A stretch of DNA of 49,123 nt from Paracoccaceae bacterium (GTDB lineage: Bacteria > Pseudomonadota > Alphaproteobacteria > Rhodobacterales > Rhodobacteraceae), in assembly GCA_014762635.1 (NCBI GenBank), contig JABURR010000043.1:1-49123 (forward strand). Direction: 5' to 3'. Position numbers and translations under genes: made by a program. Shown in pieces: positions 23,861-31,042 of the stretch; within the stretch, counting starts at the first letter, position 1; every line of letters starts with the position of its first letter. The notes beneath the pieces are model-generated. The model did no database searches. It saw only the letters and a list, made by a program, of their open reading frames with translations, and was not told the DNA's origin.

Positions 23861-25335
23861 AGGCATTTGAAGACCTGATGGCGCACCAGCGCGAGACGCA
23901 GGCGCTGGCACAAGTGGCAGGGCGCCTGAGCTGGGACCAGGAAACCATGATGCCGCGCGGTGCCGCAAACCAGCGGGGCGAGGAAATGGCAGCTATGGAA
24001 GCTGTTCTTCATGCCCGCCGCGTGGATCCACGGGTTGGCGATTGGCTGGCCTCGGTAGACGAGGCGGCGCTGGATGAGGTAGGACGCGCACAACTTCGGC
24101 ACATCCGCCGCAGTTTCGACCGCACGTCCAAGGTTCCGGCGCGGCTGGCCGCCGAACTGGCCCGCGTGACTTCGGTTTCTCAGGGCGTTTGGGCCGAGGC
24201 CCGCGCGAACGAGGATTTCGAGGCGTTCCTGCCCACGTTTGAACAGGTCATATCGCTGAAACGCGAAGAAGCCTCGGCGCTGGCCGACGGCGGCGATCCC
24301 TACGACGCGCTGCTGGACGACTACGAGCCCGAGGCCACGGCAGCCATGCTGGACGAGATGTTCGGGGCGCTCAGGCCGCGTCTTGTCGATCTGCGGGACA
24401 AGATCCTCGGCGCGGATCACCAGCCGATCAGCGTCGACGGCACCTTCCCCGAGGATGGCCAGTTGCGCATCAGCCGCGAACTGGCGCAGGCCTTCGGCTA
24501 CGACTTCGCGCGCGGGCGTATCGACAAGGCGGTGCATCCGTTCTCGTCCGGGTCGGGCCATGATGTGCGGATCACCACGCGCACGGCTGCCCAAGACCCG
24601 TTCAATTGCTTCTATTCGACCATCCACGAGGTCGGCCACGCGGCCTATGAGCAAGGGATCGACCCTGCCTACCTGCTGACGCCGCTGGGGCAGGGCGTCT
24701 CGATGGGGGTGCATGAAAGCCAGAGCCGGATCTACGAAAACCAGCTTGGCCGCAGCCGCGCCTTCACGGGCTTCCTCTATGGCCGCATGAGGGACGTATT
24801 CGGGGATTTCGGGGTGCCGGATCAGGACGCCTTCTACGGCACCGTGAACCGCGTCCACCAGGGCTATATCCGGACCGAGGCGGACGAGGTGCAGTATAAC
24901 CTCCATATCCTGCTGCGCTTTGACCTCGAACGCGAGATCATCGCCGGATCGATCGCGCCGAAGGATCTGCCCGAGGCGTGGAATGCCCGGTTCGAATCCG
25001 ATTTTGGCTTCAAGGTGGACAAACCGTCGAACGGGTGTCTGCAAGACGTGCATTGGCCAGTTGGTCTATTCGGGTACTTCGCCACCTATACGCTGGGCAA
25101 CGTCTACGCGGGCTGCCTGTACGAGGCGCTGCGCAAGGCGGTGCCGTCTCTGGATGAGGGGCTGGCCAAGGGGGATACGTCGGCTGCGACCGGATGGCTG
25201 CGGGATAACCTGCAGCGGCACGGCGGGCTGATGACCCCGCGCGAGGTCGTTGCGCAGGCTTGTGGCCGTGATCCGGACGAGGGGCCGCTGCTGGATTATC
25301 TCGAGGCCAAGTTCTCCGAGATCTACAGGCTTTGA
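23857..25335 (+). CDS. M32-family metallocarboxypeptidase
   Basis: This 492-residue zinc carboxypeptidase is related to Thermus/Taq carboxypeptidase. The zinc site is HEVGH (His257-His261), with the downstream glutamate region GVHESQSRIYEN as expected. Other family marks are AGRLSWDQETMMPRGAANQRGEE, DVRITTR and YNLHILLRFDLEREI. The start at 23857 has GGAGG upstream and overlaps the ctaA stop. It presumably trims C-terminal residues from cytosolic peptides. Confidence 0.94.
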   Translation: MKAFEDLMAHQRETQALAQVAGRLSWDQETMMPRGAANQRGEEMAAMEAVLHARRVDPRVGDWLASVDEAALDEVGRAQLRHIRRSFDRTSKVPARLAAELARVTSVSQGVWAEARANEDFEAFLPTFEQVISLKREEASALADGGDPYDALLDDYEPEATAAMLDEMFGALRPRLVDLRDKILGADHQPISVDGTFPEDGQLRISRELAQAFGYDFARGRIDKAVHPFSSGSGHDVRITTRTAAQDPFNCFYSTIHEVGHAAYEQGIDPAYLLTPLGQGVSMGVHESQSRIYENQLGRSRAFTGFLYGRMRDVFGDFGVPDQDAFYGTVNRVHQGYIRTEADEVQYNLHILLRFDLEREIIAGSIAPKDLPEAWNARFESDFGFKVDKPSNGCLQDVHWPVGLFGYFATYTLGNVYAGCLYEALRKAVPSLDEGLAKGDTSAATGWLRDNLQRHGGLMTPREVVAQACGRDPDEGPLLDYLEAKFSEIYRL

Positions 25336-26531
25336 CCGGGGCGACCGCCGAGGTGGACCAACCGGGGGATGCCCCGGCGGTCTGGCTTCTGGCGCTTGGC
25401 CAGACCCTTGGCTTTGCTACCCTGCTCTACATGTTCGGCGCGCTTATCGTGCCGCTCGAGCAGGCCACCGGGTGGTCCAAGGCGGCTTTGTCCCTTGGAC
25501 CGACGACGGCGCTGGTGGTCTCGGCAATGGCCGCGCCCTTCATGGGCCGTCTCGTCGATAAAGGTTTCGGGGCTGAACTTCTGTCCGGCGGGGCCATGCT
25601 TGGCGGGATTGCCGTCGCGGGTTTGAGCCTGGTGACAAGCCAGATAGGCTGGATCGCGGTCTGGGCGGTTGTGGGTCTGGCCCATTCCGCAAGCCTCTAC
25701 GATGTGTGCTTCGCCTTCCTGACACGTCGCCTTGGGGTCGGTGCGCGGGCCGCGATCATCCGCGCGACCTTGCTTGCGGGCTTCGCGTCCACCATCGCGT
25801 TTCCTGCCGGGGCGATCCTGTCGGCACATTTCGGCTGGACCGGTGCGGTGCTGGTCTTCGGGGCGGTGCAGGTCTTGGTGACCGCTCCGGTGAACTGGTA
25901 CGCCGGGTTCAGGCTGCGCCGCCGGGAGAGGGTGGGGCAACAACCCACGCCGACCCCGCCCGGAATGCTGAGCAAAGCCGTTCGGAAGCCGCAGTTCTGG
26001 TTGCTGGTGGCGGTGTTCGCGCTGTGCTGGATGAACCACGCCGTGTTCTTCACCTACTTCATCCCGATCTTCACGGAACTCGGCGCGCCACCCGGCGTGG
26101 CTGTGGCTGCTGCGGCCTGCGTTGGCCCGGCGCAATTCGCGGGGCGGCTGTTGCTGATGTTCTACGAGTCGCGCTTCACGGCACATGGCGCCACTGCTGT
26201 GGCCATCGTGATGTTCGTTGTCGCGTCCTTGGTCCTGCTTGCGCCGGGGGCGTCGATCTGGCTGATCTTCGCCTTCGCGCTGTTGCAAGGGTCCGGCATC
26301 GGCCTGATGAGCATCCTGCGGCCGGTTCTGATCGCCGAGGTCATGGGGCGAGAGGGGTTCGGCGCGATTGCCGGGGCCATCGCCATGGGCCCCCTGCTGG
26401 CGATTGCGGCGGCGCCATTGGTCGGGGCAGGGCTTCTGGGGCTGGGCGGGGCCAAGGCGCTGATCGCTGGGGCGCTCGCCATGGCGGTGACCGCAACTGT
26501 CTTGGCGGCTGTTCTGCGCCGGGTGCGGTGA
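25332..26531 (+). CDS. MFS transporter
   Basis: This 399-residue protein has about 12 hydrophobic segments and an MFS-type loop after helix 2 (GRLVDKGFGAELL), of the monocarboxylate/oxalate-like or MFS_1 type. The substrate is unknown. It starts with TTG at 25332, overlapping the carboxypeptidase stop, which suggests co-expression and raises the possibility of peptide or amino-acid transport, though this is only inferred from context. It abuts the convergent crotonase gene with no gap. Confidence 0.85.
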   Translation: MTGATAEVDQPGDAPAVWLLALGQTLGFATLLYMFGALIVPLEQATGWSKAALSLGPTTALVVSAMAAPFMGRLVDKGFGAELLSGGAMLGGIAVAGLSLVTSQIGWIAVWAVVGLAHSASLYDVCFAFLTRRLGVGARAAIIRATLLAGFASTIAFPAGAILSAHFGWTGAVLVFGAVQVLVTAPVNWYAGFRLRRRERVGQQPTPTPPGMLSKAVRKPQFWLLVAVFALCWMNHAVFFTYFIPIFTELGAPPGVAVAAAACVGPAQFAGRLLLMFYESRFTAHGATAVAIVMFVVASLVLLAPGASIWLIFAFALLQGSGIGLMSILRPVLIAEVMGREGFGAIAGAIAMGPLLAIAAAPLVGAGLLGLGGAKALIAGALAMAVTATVLAAVLRRVR

Positions 26532-27323
26532 TCAGTTGTCCCAGTTGGGTGGGCGCTTCTCAAGGAACGCCTTGACGCCCTCGGTCGTGTCCTCGTTCAT
26601 CATGTTCTTGACGATGACCTCGCCCGTGTAGGCATAGGCGTCGGCGAGATTGAGGTCGATCTGCTCGTAAAAGGCGACCTTGCCAATCCGGATCGCGCTG
26701 GACAGCTTGCCCGCGATGGTCTCGGCCAGGTCACGGGTCGCGGCCTCAAGACCTTCTTCCGAGGCGACACGGTTGATCAGGCCAAGCTCCTCGGCTCGGG
26801 GTGCATCGATGAATTCGCCCGTGGTGAGCAGTTCGAACGCTTTCTTGCGCGGCATCACCCGGGTCACCGCCACCATCGGGGTCGAGCAGAACAACCCGAT
26901 ATTCACGCCATTGACCCCGAACCGCGCGCTTTCGGCAGCAACGGCCATGTCGCAGCTTGCCACGAGCTGGCATCCCGCGGCCGCGGCGATGCCGTGAACC
27001 TGGGCGATCACCGGTTGCGGGAGTTTGGGCAGCGTCGTCATCATGTGAGAGCACTTCTTGAACAATGCGTTCAGGCCCTCAAGTCCGCCATCCTCGGCCT
27101 GACGTGCCTCGGTCAGCTCACGCAGGTTGTGACCTGCGCAGAACGCCCGTCCGGCGCCCTTGATCACTACCACCCGCACGTCACGATTGTCGTAGAGGGA
27201 TTCCAGTTCCTCGGTCAGCGCGTCCAGCATGGCATGGGACAGCGCATTGAGCGTGTCGGGGGAATTCAGCGTCAGGGTGCGCACACCCTTCTCGTCGGAA
27301 CTCAGGAGCAGCGGCTCGGACAT
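26532..27323 (-). CDS. Crotonase-family protein (ECHDC3-like)
   Basis: This 263-residue enoyl-CoA hydratase/isomerase fold protein has GRAFCAGHNLREL for oxyanion-hole formation and VHGIAAAAGCQLVASCDMAVA. The usual catalytic glutamates are not evident: GCQL replaces GCEL, and VNIGLFCSTPMVAVTRVMPR lies where the second would be. This pattern, with GLFCSTP, resembles the animal ECHDC3 group rather than classic hydratases, so the reaction is uncertain. The start is MSEPLLLSS at 27323; the longer frame is rejected. Confidence 0.88.
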   Translation of the reverse strand: MSEPLLLSSDEKGVRTLTLNSPDTLNALSHAMLDALTEELESLYDNRDVRVVVIKGAGRAFCAGHNLRELTEARQAEDGGLEGLNALFKKCSHMMTTLPKLPQPVIAQVHGIAAAAGCQLVASCDMAVAAESARFGVNGVNIGLFCSTPMVAVTRVMPRKKAFELLTTGEFIDAPRAEELGLINRVASEEGLEAATRDLAETIAGKLSSAIRIGKVAFYEQIDLNLADAYAYTGEVIVKNMMNEDTTEGVKAFLEKRPPNWDN

Positions 27324-27393
27324 GTTCTCGCCTTGTGTGTTGCGGGTCTTCCAGAATACGTAAAGGGGGGATTTGCGAAAAGGAAGGGATAGA

Positions 27394-27831
27394 ATGACCC
27401 TCAAGATGGACCGCGAAGCGCTCAATGCCTTTCTGACGAAGGCCTTTCCCCAGGTTTCGGAAGATTTCGAGGTGGATGAGATCACGCCGGACGGGGTGCA
27501 TGTGCGGTTGCGTGTCGGAGAGCAGCATCTGCGGCCCGGTGGAACGGTATCCGGGCCTTCCATGTTTTCCCTTGCCGATGTGGGGATTTACCTGGCGATC
27601 CTGTCACGGATCGGGCCGAAGGCGCTTTCGGTGACCACCAATTGCTCGATCGATTTCATGCGCAAACCCGAGGCGGGCAGGGACCTGATCGCCGAGGCGC
27701 GGCTGCTGAAACTGGGCAAGGTTCTGGCCGTGGGCGACGTGCTGATCCGCTCGGAGGGCAACAGCGCCGTCGTTGCCCGTGCCAGTCTGACCTATTCGAT
27801 CCCCCCGGCACATGTCGAAAATGTGGGGTAA
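27394..27831 (+). CDS. PaaI-type hotdog thioesterase
   Basis: This 145-residue hotdog-fold protein has RPGGTVSGPSMFSLADVGIYLAI, including the helix of the hotdog with the catalytic Asp, and TTNCSIDFMRKPEAGRDLIAEARLLKLGK. It probably hydrolyses acyl- or aryl-CoA thioesters. The ATG at 27394 follows GGAAGGGA. It is divergent from the crotonase with about 70 bases between; both being CoA-linked, they may act in one pathway. Confidence 0.85.
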   Translation: MTLKMDREALNAFLTKAFPQVSEDFEVDEITPDGVHVRLRVGEQHLRPGGTVSGPSMFSLADVGIYLAILSRIGPKALSVTTNCSIDFMRKPEAGRDLIAEARLLKLGKVLAVGDVLIRSEGNSAVVARASLTYSIPPAHVENVG

Positions 27832-27848
27832 TAAAATACCTATTTTAT
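27831..27848. promoter_or_regulatory. AT-rich perfect inverted repeat upstream of rplM
   Basis: ATAAAATA (27831-27838) and TATTTTAT (27841-27848) form an 18-base dyad that begins at the thioesterase stop and stands out in GC-rich surroundings. It could be an operator or a weak terminator; no factor is assigned. Confidence 0.35.
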
Positions 27849-27888
27849 AAGCCATTGATTTACATTGCATAACTACGGAAGTACGGCC

Positions 27889-27916
27889 TTGACCCGCGCT
27901 TGAAAACCGTTAGAAC
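27889..27916 (+). promoter_or_regulatory. Housekeeping promoter of rplM-rpsI
   Basis: A TTGACC -35 box (27889-27894) and a TAGAAC -10 box (27911-27916) are 16 bases apart, ending 35 bases before the rplM ATG. They are close to alphaproteobacterial sigma-70 consensus. Confidence 0.65.
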
Positions 27917-27950
27917 CCCGGCATCCGAATTCCGATCTCAGGACAGAGAC

Positions 27951-28412
27951 ATGAAAACCTTCACCGCTACTCCGGCGGATATCGACAAGAAATGGATCCT
28001 GATCGACGCCGAGGGCGTTGTTCTGGGTCGTCTTGCCGCTATCATCGCCACGCGCCTGCGCGGCAAGCACAAGGCCACCTTCACTCCGCACATGGACATG
28101 GGTGACAACGTCATCGTGATCAACGCGGACAAGGTCCAGCTGACCGGCAACAAGCGCGAGAAGCCGAACTACTGGCACACTGGCTACCCGGGCGGCATCA
28201 AGTCCCGCACCACCGGCCAGATCCTGGAAGGCGCGCACCCCGAGCGCGTCGTCATGCAGGCCGTCAAGCGCATGCTGCCGGGCAACCGCCTGAGCCGCAA
28301 GCAACTGACCCATCTGCGCGTCTATGCCGGCACGGAGCATCCGCACGAGGCCCAGAGCCCGGAAGTGCTGGATGTCAAATCCATGAACCCCAAGAACACG
28401 CGGAACGCATAA
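27951..28412 (+). CDS. rplM: Ribosomal protein L13
   Basis: The 153-residue L13 contains [51 protein letters not shown] and [21 protein letters not shown]. It is an early-assembling 50S protein. It is followed after one base by rpsI, the usual L13-S9 operon. The ATG at 27951 is preceded by AGGACAGAG; the longer frame starting at 27900 is not supported. Confidence 0.98.
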   Translation: MKTFTATPADIDKKWILIDAEGVVLGRLAAIIATRLRGKHKATFTPHMDMGDNVIVINADKVQLTGNKREKPNYWHTGYPGGIKSRTTGQILEGAHPERVVMQAVKRMLPGNRLSRKQLTHLRVYAGTEHPHEAQSPEVLDVKSMNPKNTRNA

Positions 28413-28413
28413 C

Positions 28414-28905
28414 ATGGCCGATCAGATCAAATCTCTCGACGAGCTGAACGAAGCCGTCTCGGGCACCGCTGCTGCGGCCCCGGAAGCCGAAGCCCCGCGT
28501 GAACCCCAGCGCGACGAACTGGGCCGTTCATACGCCACCGGCAAGCGAAAGGACGCGGTCGCCCGCGTCTGGATCAAGCCGGGTTCGGGCAAGGTCACCG
28601 TGAACGGCAAGGAAATCAACGCTTACTTCGCCCGCCCGGTGCTGCAGATGATTCTGCGCCAGCCCTTCACCGTTGCCGGTGTGGATGGCCAGTTCGACGT
28701 GATGGCCACCGTAAAGGGTGGCGGTCTCTCGGGTCAGGCCGGCGCTGTCAAGCACGGCATCTCGAAGGCGCTGCAACTCTACGATCCGTCGCTGCGTGCG
28801 GCGCTCAAGGCTGCCGGGTTCCTTACCCGCGACAGCCGCGTCGTGGAACGTAAGAAGTTCGGTAAGCGCAAGGCGCGCCGGAGCTTCCAGTTCTCGAAGC
28901 GCTAA
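28414..28905 (+). CDS. rpsI: Ribosomal protein S9
   Basis: The 163-residue S9 has an acidic/Ala-rich N-terminal extension of about 30 residues, common in alphaproteobacteria. The core follows ([26 protein letters not shown]), with the basic C-terminus [18 protein letters not shown] reaching the decoding site. Its original terminator, 21 bases downstream, has been split by the casposon-like element. Confidence 0.98.
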   Translation: MADQIKSLDELNEAVSGTAAAAPEAEAPREPQRDELGRSYATGKRKDAVARVWIKPGSGKVTVNGKEINAYFARPVLQMILRQPFTVAGVDGQFDVMATVKGGGLSGQAGAVKHGISKALQLYDPSLRAALKAAGFLTRDSRVVERKKFGKRKARRSFQFSKR

Positions 28906-28930
28906 GAGACGTTACAGTTTCTTGGAAAGG

Positions 28931-28946
28931 CCGCCCGTTCGGGCGG
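28931..28946. repeat. Left 16-bp target-site duplication (CCGCCCGTTCGGGCGG)
   Basis: This sequence recurs in the same orientation at 39,844-39,859. The central TT is not inverted between the copies, which shows it is a direct duplication and not part of the inverted repeats. Joining the outer flanks around one copy restores AAAGG-CCGCCCGTTCGGGCGG-CCTTTT, a perfect hairpin with a T-run: the ancestral rpsI terminator. Confidence 0.9.
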
Positions 28947-29021
28947 GGGTATAGAGATATCCGCAGAAAAATATTCTGGCCTCAAGTTGGAAGCCCGCAC
29001 CTCACCGTGCGGGCTTTCTGC
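28947..29021 (+). repeat. Left 75-bp terminal inverted repeat of the casposon-like element
   Basis: It is base-for-base the reverse complement of 39,769-39,843. The outer end begins GGGTATAGAGATATCC. The inner end contains a hairpin, AAGCCCGCAC (28991-29000) paired with GTGCGGGCTT (29007-29016), able to act as a terminator and so replace the rpsI terminator lost to insertion. Confidence 0.95.
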
Positions 29022-29233
29022 ATATAGGAAGGCCGAAAGCGGCCCAGCGCTGCCTTTCTCGATACCGTTGTGCTGCGGCAGTGCCGTTAGGCAAAGCGGC
29101 TGTTCAGTTATCCCCGCTATTCAGATATGTTGTCGACGACCCTGGTCGGTCGTGAAGGATCGCCCGAAACCCAACAGGCCTGGAAACTCGCTGTCCACGA
29201 TTTAACTTTCTGATTCACGACACCTTTCATCTC
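29022..29233. other. Non-coding left end of the element
   Basis: Between the left inverted repeat and the stop of the KAP gene I see no ORF with coding character and no further copy of the repeat. Confidence 0.5.
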
Positions 29234-30556
29234 TCAGGCTATTACCTTGAACACATCCAGCGTCTGAGAAATTACCTCGCGCAACAGGTCTCTAGGATCT
29301 TTCTTATTGAACTTTTGCTCCAACGTCAGATTGTAATATTCCGATGGTGAGCGATCCGTTGGCCAGGTTACCAGTGACCAAACACGCTCCGCGTCGCTGA
29401 CTAATGAGGTCGTATGATTTTTGTTATTAAACTGAAAGATCTGAAATACATCGTCCTCCGAAAGTTGTTTCTTTCGTGCGTTATCTACGGCGCGTGGCGA
29501 AACAACTTGTAGTATCAATATTCCAATGAAGAGGTGAAACTTGGCTACTGGCTTGTCACTCGGTTCAGGCGTGACCATCGCGAGCGTCGCGATTTTTTCC
29601 ACGTCTCTGAGGCTTAACTTGGCGTGGTGATCAATGCATTGGAGGTATTCGCAGAGGTAATCCACCACCCATAGGTTAAGCCCGATGTCTTGTGAGATTC
29701 TTTTGAAGTGGCTCACCTGAACCTCCGACGGTCGCCGTGCCGATGGCACAAGTGGCATCGAAACGGTAATGAATTTCTGGAGGTACTTGTCGCCTTGTAC
29801 ACCGGAGCCGTACCGGGCTCTGACGCTATTCGCCAACGCGTCAAGGTTCACGCCTAGAACAAAATGGACGTTCGGGACGTCGAAGAAGTGCTTAACAACT
29901 TCCAACAAACTTAGAGCGTAGTCCGGTCTGCACCGGTCGAGTTCGTCTACCACGATCACAAGTTTCTGTTCACTCGCGAGCTTCTCCAAAGCATCGCGGA
30001 AGCCCTTCATCGCAGCCCGCCTGCCGTCTTCTTTCTTCCAGAAGTCTTCCGACGCCTTTTGCAGTTCGCCGAAACCCGCCTCAAGTGCTGCACCTACAAT
30101 GGCACCAGTATATTCAGTCGCCCCGACAGTCGCTACTGCAATGCCCGTTCTGATGGCGGGCCGCACCAGCTTGAAAGCCGCCTCTTTGGCTTTTTGCCAT
30201 TTTTCGCGTTGATCATCGCTTTGGTCTACGCGCTCCGAGATCACCCCCGTCAACCCGATTAAGGGATCATCCATGAAGTCGTAACGGAAGGCGTCAAAGT
30301 ATACGGTCTTCGCCTTTCCCTCGTTTTCCAATGTATGAGCCCCGACCCAGCATTTGAGGAAAACTGACTTGCCTGCGCCCCATGGAGCATCGACTGCGAT
30401 GACCATGGGTTCCGTTATACGTTCAATCAAGTTCGACAACTTTTTGCCGTCTGCCGCGCGGCCTAGTTGGCAAACTCCCAGAAATCCCTGCTGATAAAGC
30501 TCAATCTTCGGCTCGGGTGCGGTTAGTAAGTATTCGCCCACTATTCTGCCTCTCAA
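29234..30556 (-). CDS. KAP-family P-loop NTPase
   Basis: This 440-residue KAP NTPase has Walker A DAPWGAGKS (about 56-64), Walker B LVIVVDELDRCRPDYA (199-214), and between them a hydrophobic stretch (about 134-162) as in membrane-associated KAP proteins. KAP proteins occur in several phage-defence contexts (the PifA group); the role here is inferred. Codon use is more AT-rich than the core genome. The start is uncertain: TTG at 30556 extends the frame furthest, while a GTG at 30541 has a better placed GAGG. It is cargo of the casposon-like element. Confidence 0.85.
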   Translation of the reverse strand: MRGRIVGEYLLTAPEPKIELYQQGFLGVCQLGRAADGKKLSNLIERITEPMVIAVDAPWGAGKSVFLKCWVGAHTLENEGKAKTVYFDAFRYDFMDDPLIGLTGVISERVDQSDDQREKWQKAKEAAFKLVRPAIRTGIAVATVGATEYTGAIVGAALEAGFGELQKASEDFWKKEDGRRAAMKGFRDALEKLASEQKLVIVVDELDRCRPDYALSLLEVVKHFFDVPNVHFVLGVNLDALANSVRARYGSGVQGDKYLQKFITVSMPLVPSARRPSEVQVSHFKRISQDIGLNLWVVDYLCEYLQCIDHHAKLSLRDVEKIATLAMVTPEPSDKPVAKFHLFIGILILQVVSPRAVDNARKKQLSEDDVFQIFQFNNKNHTTSLVSDAERVWSLVTWPTDRSPSEYYNLTLEQKFNKKDPRDLLREVISQTLDVFKVIA

Positions 30557-31042
30557 CTTCGAAAGTCCTGACCTGCTCCACTTGGAGTCAGCTTTTATAG
30601 TTTAGCTCTGTTCAAGGTTTGGTCCTCTTCTGACCTTTGGTGATACTCCCGCAGGGTGAGCCCGTCGAGGCTCGAGTGTGGGCGGCGGCAATTCTAGTCT
30701 TCGCGCTATGCCGCATAATTTTGTAGTCTGGAGCCTCCGCTCTGATAACATCGGCTGGTGGCAGGTTAGGTGCAGAAAAAGTCCGTTTTCTAACTTGCAC
30801 ACGAGTGTGTTCGCACTTGTAGCGAACGACCGCTCTCAGCCCAAACCGGACATTCGTGCCAAGCGCAGCGGATGACCGTTGCCAGTCCGTAACGGACGTA
30901 CGAGCAAGGTGCTGCATACTTTTGACGGCGGATGGCGACCAGGTAAAACGGATGCCTGCAGGTCGCCTCGCCGTCACCCCTCTCGGCGCAAACTTCATTT
31001 ATCAGATAAGCATCCAGAGTCTGGATCTTGCATGGGGGAAAA
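30557..31042. other. 486-base intergenic stretch between the two cargo NTPases
   Basis: No convincing gene. About 30,840-30,905 has an ACATTCGTGCC...GCAGCGGATGACCG segment resembling the degenerate repeats near 1.7 kb and 33.8 kb. Promoters for the minus-strand KAP gene should lie at its left side; none is clear. Confidence 0.45.
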
